From assembly GCF_002223055.1 (NCBI RefSeq), contig NZ_NKFL01000004.1, forward strand, positions 992,001 to 1,056,000: a stretch of DNA of 64,000 nt, written 5' to 3'. The position numbers were made by a program, and so were the translations under genes. The notes below the pieces were generated by a model. The model did no database searches. It was not told where the DNA came from and was given only the letters and a program-made list of their open reading frames with translations. Below, in pieces: positions 18,922 through 26,898 of this stretch. The DNA comes from Burkholderia sp. HI2500. GTDB taxonomy: Bacteria; Pseudomonadota; Gammaproteobacteria; Burkholderiales; Burkholderiaceae. Position 1 is the first letter of the stretch; every line of letters begins with the position of its first letter.

Positions 18922-19922
18922 TTGCCATGCCGTTTCCTGTCTTGTCCTCTGCTTTGTCGCCTGTATTTCGCCGGCTGGTTGCCGCGACCGTGCTCGGCTG
19001 CGCGGCCGCGCATGCGGGCGCCTATCCCGTCACCGTGCGCAGCTGCGATCGCGACGTGACGTTCGAGCGCGCGCCGACGCGTGCGGTGAGCAACGACGTG
19101 AACCTGACCGAGATGATGCTCGTGCTCGGCCTGAAGGACCGGCTCGTCGGCTACACCGGGATCGGCGGCTGGAAGACGGGCACCGCACGCGTGCGTGAAG
19201 CGCTGCGCGGCGTACCCGAACTGGCGAGCCAGTATCCGTCGCTCGAGGTGCTGGCGGCCGCGCGCGCCGACTTCTATCTCGCGGGCTGGAACTACGGGAT
19301 GCATGTCGGCGGCCCGGTGACGCCCGCGACGCTCGCGCCGTTCGGCATCCGTGCGTACGAGCTGACCGAATCGTGTTCGCACGTGATGAAGCAGGCGGCC
19401 GCGTCGTTCGACGACGTGTTCCGCGACCTGAACAATCTCGGCCGGATCTTCGGCGTCGACGCGCGCGCCGCGCAGGTCGTCGCGTCGATGCGCACGCGTC
19501 TCGCGGCGGTGTCGCGCACGATCGGGCATCCGGAGCCGCTGCGCGTGTTCGTCTACGACAGCGGCACCGACAAGCCGATGACGGCCGGCGGGCTCGCGAT
19601 GCCGACCGCGCTGCTGGCGGCGGCCGGCGCGCGCAACGTGATGGCCGACCTGCCGCGCAGCTGGACGCAGGTGAGCTGGGAAAGCGTGGTCGCGCGCGAT
19701 CCGCAGGTGATCGTGATCGTCGACTATTCGGCCGTGACGGCTGCGCAGAAGCAGCAGTTCCTGCTGAGCCAGCCGTCGCTCGCACGGGTGGCCGCGATCC
19801 GCGACCGGCGCTTCATCGTGATTCCCTACGATGCGGCGACGCCGGGCCCCGAGAACGTCGCGGCCGTCGAGACGCTGGCGCGCGCGCTGTATCCGGCCGC
19901 GTTCGCCGGGCCGGCGCGATGA
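18918..19922 (+). CDS. Periplasmic substrate-binding protein, FecB/BtuF-type
   Basis: A 334-residue periplasmic binding protein with a signal peptide (LVAATVLGCAAAHAGA). The mature part starts YPVTVRSCDRDVTFERAPTRAV, the usual opening of class III (helical-backbone) binding proteins for iron chelates and cobalamin. The residues GYTGIGG and YDSGTDKPMTAGG are likely part of the ligand cleft. It delivers the ligand to the FecCD-type permease encoded next, whose start overlaps its stop (ATGA). The start shares bases with the ATPase stop; a second ATG three codons later is possible. Ligand unknown. Confidence 0.9.
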   Translation: MIAMPFPVLSSALSPVFRRLVAATVLGCAAAHAGAYPVTVRSCDRDVTFERAPTRAVSNDVNLTEMMLVLGLKDRLVGYTGIGGWKTGTARVREALRGVPELASQYPSLEVLAAARADFYLAGWNYGMHVGGPVTPATLAPFGIRAYELTESCSHVMKQAAASFDDVFRDLNNLGRIFGVDARAAQVVASMRTRLAAVSRTIGHPEPLRVFVYDSGTDKPMTAGGLAMPTALLAAAGARNVMADLPRSWTQVSWESVVARDPQVIVIVDYSAVTAAQKQQFLLSQPSLARVAAIRDRRFIVIPYDAATPGPENVAAVETLARALYPAAFAGPAR

Positions 19923-20959
19923 GCGTGCACGTGCGTGCAGCGCGGCCCGCCATGCGCGTGGTGCTGCCGGCGCTGGCGCTGCTGTTGATCGTGTCGATCG
20001 TCGCGTCGGCCGCGTTCGGGCCGGCGCCGATCGCGATGCCTGCGGCGGTGCGCATCGTCGCCACGCATATCGTGTCGGCGTTCGGCGAGGCCGGCGCAGT
20101 GGCGGCGGGGGCGGGCGACGACAGCATCGTCTGGCTGATCCGGATGCCGCGCGCGCTACTGGCCGCGATCGTCGGCGCGACGCTGGCGGCGGTCGGCGTC
20201 GCGCTGCAGGCCGCGACCGCGAACCGCCTGGCCGATCCGCACCTGCTCGGCGTGAGTGCGGGGGCGATGCTCGGCGCTGTCGCGGTCACCGTGATGGCCG
20301 GTGCGGCATTCGGCCCGTTCACGCTGTCGGCTGCCGCGTTCGCGGGCGCGCTCGCGGCGACCGCCTGCGTCGTCGCGCTCGCTTACCGGCGCGGCCGGCT
20401 CGAATCGGACCGGCTGCTGCTCGCGGGGGTCTCGGTGTCGTTCATGATGGCCGCGTTCGGCAACCTGCTGCTGTATCTCGGCGACCAGCGCGCCGCGTCC
20501 TCCGTGCTGTTCTGGATGCTCGGCGGCGTCGGGCTGGCGCGCTGGGATCTGCTGCTGGTGCCGGCCGTCTGCGCGGCGCTCGCCGGCGGCGCGTTGTACG
20601 CGCGCCGGCGCGAACTGAATGCGCTGATGTCGGGCGATGTTGCCGCGGCTGCGCTCGGCGTGCCGAGCGCGCGGCTGCGGCGCGAGGTGTTCGTCGTCGC
20701 GTCGTTCGCGACGGGCGCGATGGTGGCGGTGAGCGGGGCGATCGGCTTCGTCGGGCTCGTGACGCCGCATCTGTGCCGTCGCGTCGTCGGCGCCGAGCAT
20801 GGCAGGCTGCTGCCGGTGGCCGCGCTGACGGGCGCGATCCTGCTCGTCTGGGCCGATGTGGCCGCCCGCACGCTCGCGGCGCCGGAGGATCTGCCGATCG
20901 GGATCGTGACCGCGATGTTCGGCAGCCTGTTCTTCGTCGCGCTGCTGCGCCGCCGCTGA
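19919..20959 (+). CDS. FecCD-family ABC permease
   Basis: A 346-residue integral membrane protein with about ten helices of the FecCD/BtuC family. It contains RMPRALLAAIVGATLAAVGVALQ, ADPHLLGVSAGA and the coupling-helix region GVPSARLRREVFVVAS followed by GFVGLVTPHLCRRVVG, all family signatures. It is the last gene of the receptor-ATPase-binding protein-permease operon; every junction overlaps by one or four bases, so the four products are made in step. A hairpin follows the stop before the convergent histidine kinase gene. Confidence 0.93.
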   Translation: MSVHVRAARPAMRVVLPALALLLIVSIVASAAFGPAPIAMPAAVRIVATHIVSAFGEAGAVAAGAGDDSIVWLIRMPRALLAAIVGATLAAVGVALQAATANRLADPHLLGVSAGAMLGAVAVTVMAGAAFGPFTLSAAAFAGALAATACVVALAYRRGRLESDRLLLAGVSVSFMMAAFGNLLLYLGDQRAASSVLFWMLGGVGLARWDLLLVPAVCAALAGGALYARRRELNALMSGDVAAAALGVPSARLRREVFVVASFATGAMVAVSGAIGFVGLVTPHLCRRVVGAEHGRLLPVAALTGAILLVWADVAARTLAAPEDLPIGIVTAMFGSLFFVALLRRR

Positions 20960-20972
20960 GCGGCGCGCAGGT

Positions 20973-21000
20973 CAGGCGACGGCGGCCGGGGCGCCGCCTG
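20973..21000. terminator. Candidate bidirectional terminator hairpin
   Basis: CAGGCG (20973-20978) pairs with CGCCTG (20995-21000) and GGCGGC (20981-20986) with GCCGCC (20993-20998) in alternative stems. It sits in the 50-base gap between the convergent permease and histidine kinase genes. No T-run is seen. Confidence 0.35.
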
Positions 21001-21009
21001 CCGCGCGCT

Positions 21010-22386
21010 TCATTGCCGCGGGAGGGCCATGCCGGTGCTGCCGCCGAACGCGTCGGCATGCGAGAGGGCATCCGGCAAGTCGAACAGGTTGTCCGGCAGC
21101 GACAGCGCGGGCAGCGTGATCACGAAGCGTGCGCCGCCGAGCGGTGAATCCTCGAGCCGCACGTCACCGCCATGCACCTGCGCGACGCGCCGCACGATCG
21201 CGAGCCCGAGCCCGAAGCCGCCGGTCTGTCGGTCGCGGCTGGAGTCGAGCCGCTGGAACGGTTCGAACACGCGGGCGCGTTCGGCGGCCGGAATGCCGGG
21301 GCCATCGTCGTCGACGCTCAACACGAGCGCGCCGGACGCGTTGCGCTCGGCGGCGAGCAGCACCGTGCGCGAGGCGTAACGTGCGCCGTTGCGGATCAGG
21401 TTCAGCAATGCGCGGGCGACCAGCTTCGGGTCGCATACGTGGGTCGCGGGCGCGTCGAGGGCCGACACGTCGAGCGTGATGCCGCGATCGACGATGTCGT
21501 TCGCGACGTTGCCGGCGACACTGTCGAGCAGCGCGTCGACGACGACTTCCATCGGCGCGAGCTGGCTTGCACCCTGTTCGAGCCGGCCGATCGTCAGCAG
21601 CTCGGTGACGAGCTCGTCGAGCTCGCGCACGTCGCGCCGCAACGCGTCGCGGCGTTCGCGCATCCGGGCCGTTTCGTCAGGCTCGGCGAGCAGCGCGAGC
21701 CCGAATTCGAGCCGCGCGAGCGGCGTCTTCAGTTCGTGCGAGATGCCGTGCATCATTTCGCGCTGCTGCTTGATCGACGCCTCGATGCGCTCGGCCATGT
21801 CGTTGAACTGCTGCGACAGCTCGTAGATGTTCGACTTGCCGGACAGCTTCACGCGCGTCGACAGCGTACCGGCGCCGAATGCGCGGGCGGCTTCCTGCAG
21901 CCTGCGCAGGTCGCGCCAGTGATAGTGAATCCACAGCACCACCGCGAACAGCGTGCTGAGCGCGAGCAGCATGTACGCATAGATCCTGATGTCGAGGCTG
22001 AATGCCTCGATCGGCCGCGCATGCAGCACCGAACCATCCGCGAGCGGCATGTAGTAATCCTTCGCGTCGTAGCTGATCGCGATCAGGCCGGCGTCGAGAT
22101 CGCGCAGCGGCTCGCCGCTCAATTGCGCGCGGGCGGTGGCCATCGGCATGAAGTCGAACCGTTCGTTGCCGTGTTTCGCGAGCTCGCGCAGCGCCACCTT
22201 GCGCTGCTCGCCCGGATGGCGTTCGAGGTAGTCGTTGAGCACGAACGCGTAGGTCGTCAACGCGTCGCGCTCCGCCTGCGCGCTGCGATCGTAGAAGATC
22301 CGGTCGAACGACAGCTGGATGAAGATGATCGACGCCGCGACGAACAGGATCACGACGAGGTACAGCCGAATCAATGGGCGGAGCAT
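21010..22386 (-). CDS. Sensor histidine kinase, RstB-like
   Basis: A 458-residue membrane histidine kinase. Transmembrane helices at about 6-26 and 136-155 flank a periplasmic domain of about 110 residues; a HAMP region (about 156-208) is followed by the dimerisation helix with H217 in HGISHELKTPLARLE, then the ATPase domain with NLIRNGARYA, VDDDGPGIP and GGFGLGLAIVRR. All catalytic motifs are intact. It starts immediately after the stop codon of the response regulator gene (TAA directly followed by ATG). The organisation and divergent MipA gene resemble RstAB-type systems responding to envelope or ionic conditions; the signal itself is not known. Confidence 0.92.
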   Translation of the reverse strand: MLRPLIRLYLVVILFVAASIIFIQLSFDRIFYDRSAQAERDALTTYAFVLNDYLERHPGEQRKVALRELAKHGNERFDFMPMATARAQLSGEPLRDLDAGLIAISYDAKDYYMPLADGSVLHARPIEAFSLDIRIYAYMLLALSTLFAVVLWIHYHWRDLRRLQEAARAFGAGTLSTRVKLSGKSNIYELSQQFNDMAERIEASIKQQREMMHGISHELKTPLARLEFGLALLAEPDETARMRERRDALRRDVRELDELVTELLTIGRLEQGASQLAPMEVVVDALLDSVAGNVANDIVDRGITLDVSALDAPATHVCDPKLVARALLNLIRNGARYASRTVLLAAERNASGALVLSVDDDGPGIPAAERARVFEPFQRLDSSRDRQTGGFGLGLAIVRRVAQVHGGDVRLEDSPLGGARFVITLPALSLPDNLFDLPDALSHADAFGGSTGMALPRQ

Positions 22387-23112
22387 TTATTCGTCCCACG
22401 CGGAAGGGCTGAACAGGTAGCCGCGGCCCCAGATCGTCTTGATCTTGTGCGGCTCCGACGACGCATCCTCGAAGCGGCGGCGCAGCTTCGAGATGCCGGA
22501 ATCGACCGAGCGATCGAGCCCGTCGAACTCGATCCCGCGCAGCTGCTTCAGGATGTCGTCGCGGCTCAGCACGGTGCCGGCCGCGCGCGCGAGGATCAGC
22601 AGCAGGTTGAATTCGGCGGTCTTCAGGTCGACCGGCTCGCCGCGCCACGTGACGGTGCGGTTCGGCGGCGAGATCGCCAGTTCGCCGAACACGAGCGCTT
22701 CGGGCGCGGCCACCGGCGCTTCCGCGACGGCCGGCTGCGCGCGGCGCAGCAGCGCGCGGGCGCGGGCGACCAGCACGCGTGGTTCGATCGGCTTCGTCAC
22801 GTAGTCGTCGGCGCCCGTCTCGAGGCCCGCGACCTGGTCGTAGACGTCCAGGCGCGCAGTCAGGATCAGCACGGGGACGTTGGTGAACGCGCGGATGCGC
22901 CGGCAGACTTCCATGCCGTCGAGGTTCGGCAGCATCAGGTCGAGTATCACGAGGGCCGGCTGGTGCTCGCGCACCGCGGCGACGGCGAGGTCGCCGCGTC
23001 GCACGACCGTCACCGCGAATTCATAACCGTCGAGGTATTCGCGGACGAGCTGCGCCAGGCGGTCGTCGTCTTCGATCAGCAGTACACGGTATTTGAGTGG
23101 GTCTTCGTTCAT
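22387..23112 (-). CDS. OmpR-family response regulator, RstA-like
   Basis: A 241-residue response regulator. The receiver is fully equipped: acidic cluster E14-D-D-D, phospho-acceptor D58 (VILDLMLPNLDG), T85 and K107 (TKPIEP). The winged helix carries LSRDDILKQLRG and IKTIWGRGYLF. ATG 23112 follows GAGGAGA and gives the normal receiver start; the longer upstream frame is not supported. It is co-transcribed with the kinase gene. Direct repeats phased at 10 bases in the divergent promoter region are a likely binding site. Confidence 0.93.
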   Translation of the reverse strand: MNEDPLKYRVLLIEDDDRLAQLVREYLDGYEFAVTVVRRGDLAVAAVREHQPALVILDLMLPNLDGMEVCRRIRAFTNVPVLILTARLDVYDQVAGLETGADDYVTKPIEPRVLVARARALLRRAQPAVAEAPVAAPEALVFGELAISPPNRTVTWRGEPVDLKTAEFNLLLILARAAGTVLSRDDILKQLRGIEFDGLDRSVDSGISKLRRRFEDASSEPHKIKTIWGRGYLFSPSAWDE

Positions 23113-23214
23113 GGTCTCCTCGAGGCGCACGCGCCAACGCACGCCCGGGCAAGCCGGTGCGTGGCGCGGCACGCGAATTCTATCCGGCGCATCGAAGGCC
23201 GGGGGAGCGGGGCG

Positions 23215-23250
23215 ACAATCTCGAACAATCGAACACAATTGAGCACAGAT
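23215..23250. promoter_or_regulatory. Four ACAAT-type direct repeats at 10-base spacing (response-regulator site)
   Basis: ACAATC at 23215, ACAATC at 23225, ACAATT at 23235 and a degenerate ACAGAT at 23245 are spaced exactly one helical turn apart, the arrangement bound by OmpR/PhoB-family dimers. They lie between the divergent RstA-like and MipA genes, about 40 bases before a -10-like TAGACT (23291-23296) that could serve mipA. Confidence 0.6.
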
Positions 23251-23325
23251 TCTCCGAATATTCAGGACAGTCGCGGCGCAGGGCGGCACCTAGACTGCGG
23301 GCTCCGTCACTTTTATCTCAATATT

Positions 23326-24105
23326 GTGCGCCCACTACTCCGCCGCTACCGCTATTGCATGCCGCTCGCCGGCCTGACCCTTGCCGCCGCCGCCCACGCG
23401 GAAAACCAGTATTCGTTGTCGCTGGGTGGCGGTATCGCGCCGCGCTACCCGGGCAGCAACCAGTCTCGCGGCGTCGTCGCGCCGGGGTTTTCCGCGAAGT
23501 TCGGCAATGGCTTCTTCATCGACAGTACCCAGGGCGCCGGTTACCGGCTGGACCTGCCGCACGGCGCGTTCGTGTCGGCGGCGGTGAGCTATGACCCGGG
23601 TCGAGCCGACGAGAACCGCCTCGACTTGCCGGGCTCCGACTACCTGAAGGGCATGGGCCGGGTTCCGGGCTCGGTGCTGGTCGGCGTGCGCGCGGGCGTG
23701 ACGCTGTTCAACGCGGCGGAACTGAGCGTCACGATCGACTCACCCGTGACGCATACGTCGCGCGGCGTGTCGGGTCACATGGATCTCGCGGTGCCGGTGT
23801 TCAAGACCGCGCAGCACGAGATCATCGTGACGGGCACCGTGCATGCGGGCTCGGGGCGCTACACGCAGACGTTCTACGGCGTGACCGATGCGCAGTCGAT
23901 GACGAGCCGGTTCCGGCCGTATTCGACGCGCGGCGGGATCGACAGCGCGTCGATGGCGCTCGCGTGGAACTGGACGCTCTCGCAGCACTGGTCGGTGCTC
24001 GCGACCGGCGGCGTGACGCGATTGCTCGGCCGCTACGGCGACAGCCCGATCGTCCAGTCGCGCAGCAACTACTACGCCATCGCGGGCGCGACCTACAAGT
24101 TCTGA
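23326..24105 (+). CDS. MipA/OmpV-family outer-membrane protein
   Basis: A 259-residue beta-barrel protein. A cleavable signal (MPLAGLTLAAAAHA then ENQYSLS) leads into GGGIAPRYPGSNQSRGVVAPG, typical of MipA/OmpV, and the chain ends with the terminal YKF strand. Members act as scaffolds for murein hydrolase complexes or as osmolarity- and antibiotic-responsive barrels. The GTG at 23326 is the best available start because the only downstream ATG leaves a 14-residue signal; no good ribosome-binding site is visible, so the start is uncertain. It is divergent from the RstA-like regulator and probably controlled by it. Confidence 0.85.
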   Translation: MRPLLRRYRYCMPLAGLTLAAAAHAENQYSLSLGGGIAPRYPGSNQSRGVVAPGFSAKFGNGFFIDSTQGAGYRLDLPHGAFVSAAVSYDPGRADENRLDLPGSDYLKGMGRVPGSVLVGVRAGVTLFNAAELSVTIDSPVTHTSRGVSGHMDLAVPVFKTAQHEIIVTGTVHAGSGRYTQTFYGVTDAQSMTSRFRPYSTRGGIDSASMALAWNWTLSQHWSVLATGGVTRLLGRYGDSPIVQSRSNYYAIAGATYKF

Positions 24106-24325
24106 GCGAATCGTCGCGGCACGCATCGTGTGGCGCGGTCGGCCTGCACGTGCCGTCACGCCGCGCCGCGTGCGGTAACATGCAGGCGGCTTCGGCGGCA
24201 GGCCGAACCCGCGGCTGGGGACACGCGGAATCGGCGTGGCCCGGGCGCGCGGACCGAACATGCATGCAACGCCCGGTCGGCGGGAACGCCGCACAGGTTC
24301 CACCGGGCGCAACAGGGAGAATCCG

Positions 24326-24655
24326 ATGAAGAAGACGATCGCGATGATGATGGCGCTGGTTGCGGGCGCAACGTTTGCGGGATGCACGGACATGAAAACG
24401 AAGAATGCGACCGCGGGCGGCATGGTGATGAATGGCGAGCCGGCACGCACGTCGCAGGCCTGCAAGGCGGACGCGGGGCCGGACGACGCGCTGGTCGGCA
24501 AGACCGAGGCCGATGCGGCGGCGCAACTGGACGGCTGCCTGTGGCGCGTGCTCGAGCGCGACGGCAAGTCGTTGCCGGGCACGATGGATTACCGGCAGGA
24601 ACGCCGCAATCTCGGCATTCGCGACGGCAAGGTGATCTGGGTGCGGCGCGGGTGA
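24326..24655 (+). CDS. Lipoprotein with I78-family peptidase inhibitor domain
   Basis: A 109-residue lipoprotein. The signal MKKTIAMMMALVAGATFAGC carries a lipobox with Cys20 as the lipidated residue. The C-terminal part (DALVGKTEADAAAQL, then TMDYRQERRNLGIRDGKVIWVRRG) fits the I78 peptidase-inhibitor family, whose members block serine proteases in the periplasm or outside. AGGGAGA precedes the ATG at suitable spacing. The small DUF3304-type lipoprotein gene follows after 5 bases, so both may be made from one transcript. Confidence 0.8.
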   Translation: MKKTIAMMMALVAGATFAGCTDMKTKNATAGGMVMNGEPARTSQACKADAGPDDALVGKTEADAAAQLDGCLWRVLERDGKSLPGTMDYRQERRNLGIRDGKVIWVRRG

Positions 24656-24660
24656 GCGGT

Positions 24661-25239
24661 ATGGCCGGTGGCGGCGTGTGTGCGGGTATGCGCGTGAATG
24701 TGGTCGGCATGCGTGCGGTGTCCGGGATTGCCGCGTTTGCGAGGCTGTCGACGCAGACCAGGGCAGGGGCCCGCGCGCTGACACTGGCGGTGCTGGGCGT
24801 GCTCGGCATGCTGGCCGGATGCGAACGACATGACGGCGCAGCATCGTCGGCGCGTCGCACCGTTTGCGTCACCGGCTATAACGAGTACACCCGCAAGCTT
24901 CACGAGTTCTGGCTCGACGGCGAACACAAGTCCGGATGCTTCGGCAATCCGTCCGCGCGGGAAACCGGTGAAGCCTTCGGCGGGGGCGGCGGGTTCGCTT
25001 GCGGCTGCAAGGTCGCGCCGGGGCAAACAGTGAAGCTCGCGTGGGTGTTCGCGCAACCGCTGGACGAGATCGAGCGTGGCATCGCGGCGGAACACAAGAC
25101 GATCGACGTGACGATTCCGCAGCCGGAATCGTCGACGTCGCGCTATTTGCGCGTGTATTTCAGGAAGAACGGCACGGCCGAACTGCAATGGGTGGACGAC
25201 ATGAACGCGCCCAAGCTGCCGCCGACCGTGGCGCAATGA
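24661..25239 (+). CDS. DUF3304-like lipoprotein
   Basis: A protein of up to 192 residues (ATG 24661), with further in-frame ATGs at 24691 and 24709. A hydrophobic segment LTLAVLGVLGMLAGC ends in a lipobox. The mature part, with CVTGYNEYTRKLHEFWLDG, GGGGFACGCK and YLRVYFRKNGTAELQWVDD, resembles DUF3304 lipoproteins, whose function is unknown and which often occur in multiple copies near secretion or envelope genes in Burkholderia and relatives. The ribosome-binding site is poor, so it may depend on coupling to the preceding I78 lipoprotein gene 5 bases upstream. Confidence 0.7.
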   Translation: MAGGGVCAGMRVNVVGMRAVSGIAAFARLSTQTRAGARALTLAVLGVLGMLAGCERHDGAASSARRTVCVTGYNEYTRKLHEFWLDGEHKSGCFGNPSARETGEAFGGGGGFACGCKVAPGQTVKLAWVFAQPLDEIERGIAAEHKTIDVTIPQPESSTSRYLRVYFRKNGTAELQWVDDMNAPKLPPTVAQ

Positions 25240-25270
25240 TCGCCGCGCGACGCGTGCGATCGGCGGTGCG

Positions 25271-26494
25271 CTACTTCGAGATGTACCACAGCGCATCCGC
25301 GCTGGCGCGCGACGGCTGAGCGGCTGCAGCGGGCACCTGGGCCGGCGCGGGCGGCGGCGTGTTCGACGTGATCGCGGTCGGCAGCGTGGCCGGCATGTTC
25401 GCGGTCGACGGCGAGGCCGCCGCGGTTCCCGACGTCGAAGGCGTATTCACGTACCACAGCGCATCGGCCGACGCCGTGCGCTTTGCCGCGGTCGCTGCCG
25501 CCGCCGGATTGGCTGCCGTATTCGTCGCCGTATTCGCCGACTTTTTCAACCCGGCGGCCGCAGCCGCGCCCCCCGTCCCGGTCTGCGCCGTCATCCCGGC
25601 GCCATTGCCCGCGCTACGCTGCGCGCGTGCCTCGAACGGCCCGAGCTGGAAGATCAACGTTTGCGCGGGTCGCGTCAGGACGGCATACGGAAACTGCAGC
25701 TCCCACGACATCAGCACGCGCCCGGACGACGTCTCGGTGAAGATCGCCGGCACGTGCTTCATGTCGCTGAACTGCACGTAGATCCGCGCGCCGTCGTCGA
25801 ACACCTGGGTCGGCTTCGCCTGGTCCGCCCCCGTGACCGTCCATCCGAAGTTGTATGAGCCGGCCGGGCCGGCGGGGCCGCCCTGCGGCGGCGGAGGCGG
25901 CGGAGCCGACGAAATGGTGCGCGGACGCGTGACCTGCTGCGGGGCGGACACGCTCAGGCTCGCGAACGGGTTGTACGCCTGGGCCTGTTGCGGCGGCGTA
26001 AAGGACGGTGGAAGGATGGGCATGGGAGTATCCGGCGAATCCGGCATGGTCCGGATTGCATCATAGACCTTGCGCGCATACGCGAGGCGCTTGTCGGGCG
26101 AGGCGGAGTTGTACGCGCCGATCGCGTTCCAGTTGGCGCCGAGTTGGCGAATGTTCTGCGACAGGATCCACGCGCCGACGTACGCGTTCGTGCAGGCATC
26201 GAACAGGCTCTCCCGCGTGATGCCTTCGCGCGCGAGCGTCGGCAGCCAGGTGCTGTTGATCTGCATCAGGCCGATGTCGACCGTGCCGTTCGTGTTGGTG
26301 TTGACGGCGCTCGGATTCATGCCCGACTCGACCTGCGCGATGCCGCGCATCAGGCTGACGCTCACGTGCTGGAACGCGGCCGCGTCGTCGAGGCAATCGG
26401 CCCGCGCGACACCGGCGAGCGCGCACGACAGCGCAATCGTCGCGGCGATTTTCAGCGTATCTCGGCTGATCGAACGGGTTGTCTGACGCGGCAT
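25271..26494 (-). CDS. Secreted lytic transglycosylase fused to a VirB9/TrbG-like domain
   Basis: A 407-residue exported protein with a signal peptide (about 1-32). Residues 35-150 form a VirB1/IagB-type SLT domain with catalytic E56 (AQVESGMNPSA), GLMQIN and AIGAYNS. A Pro-rich linker (about 190-210) leads to residues 214-292, where YNFGWTVTGADQAKPTQVFDDG, PAIFTE and FPYAVLTRPAQTLIFQLG resemble the C-terminal beta domain of VirB9/TrbG secretion-channel proteins. An Ala-rich tail ends with two copies of ASADALWY (341-348 and 397-404). No other conjugation or type IV secretion gene is near. Such a fusion suggests local wall cleavage coupled to an envelope complex. Confidence 0.8.
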   Translation of the reverse strand: MPRQTTRSISRDTLKIAATIALSCALAGVARADCLDDAAAFQHVSVSLMRGIAQVESGMNPSAVNTNTNGTVDIGLMQINSTWLPTLAREGITRESLFDACTNAYVGAWILSQNIRQLGANWNAIGAYNSASPDKRLAYARKVYDAIRTMPDSPDTPMPILPPSFTPPQQAQAYNPFASLSVSAPQQVTRPRTISSAPPPPPPQGGPAGPAGSYNFGWTVTGADQAKPTQVFDDGARIYVQFSDMKHVPAIFTETSSGRVLMSWELQFPYAVLTRPAQTLIFQLGPFEARAQRSAGNGAGMTAQTGTGGAAAAAGLKKSANTATNTAANPAAAATAAKRTASADALWYVNTPSTSGTAAASPSTANMPATLPTAITSNTPPPAPAQVPAAAAQPSRASADALWYISK

Positions 26495-26898
26495 GGCAGG
26501 ATGGGGCGGAAACCGGCCGCCCGGTGCAAGGAAATTACGCAGACGCGAAGTGTGCCATAGCGCGCACGCAAATGGCTCACGTCAAACTTTCCTTTGCATT
26601 TGCCCATGCGTTCGCCACGCATTTTTATCGCGTCGGATCACGCGGTTCGGCGAAGCATTATCGGTAAAAATGGCCGGATTTTCGCGCGAATACCAGCGTA
26701 ATGGCGGGGCCGGAATACTGACGCGTCGCGTCATTTACTCGCGGAAATCGGTGCTGAATCAAACCGGATGGAAATCGCGCTGAAGTCGATATCCGGGATG
26801 AAAAGGGAAGGGCGATTCAAAAGCAACGGCGGCCGAAGCCGCCGTATCGGTGAAAGCGCACCCGACCGGCCGCGCGGCGCGCAGCCGGCCGTCTCGCA
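26495..26898. other. Intergenic region, AT-richer than surroundings
   Basis: About 400 bases between the transglycosylase start and the porin stop, both genes pointing left. AT content is raised around 26540-26810. Several short frames on the plus strand were read and show no family resemblance or ribosome-binding site. A GC-rich inverted repeat (CCGGCC about 26864 with GCCGG about 26882) may be the porin transcript terminator. The promoter of the transglycosylase gene should lie near 26500-26600, but no convincing boxes were found. Confidence 0.5.

Noticed and set aside
25271..26494. A type IV secretion or conjugation locus
   Set aside because: Only a single VirB1/VirB9-like fusion is here and the PcfJ-like gene is 18 kb away; no relaxase, coupling protein or other virB genes were found.
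26493..26783. A 96-codon plus-strand frame in the intergenic region left of the porin
   Set aside because: No ribosome-binding site, no family resemblance and atypical composition; it begins inside the transglycosylase gene end.
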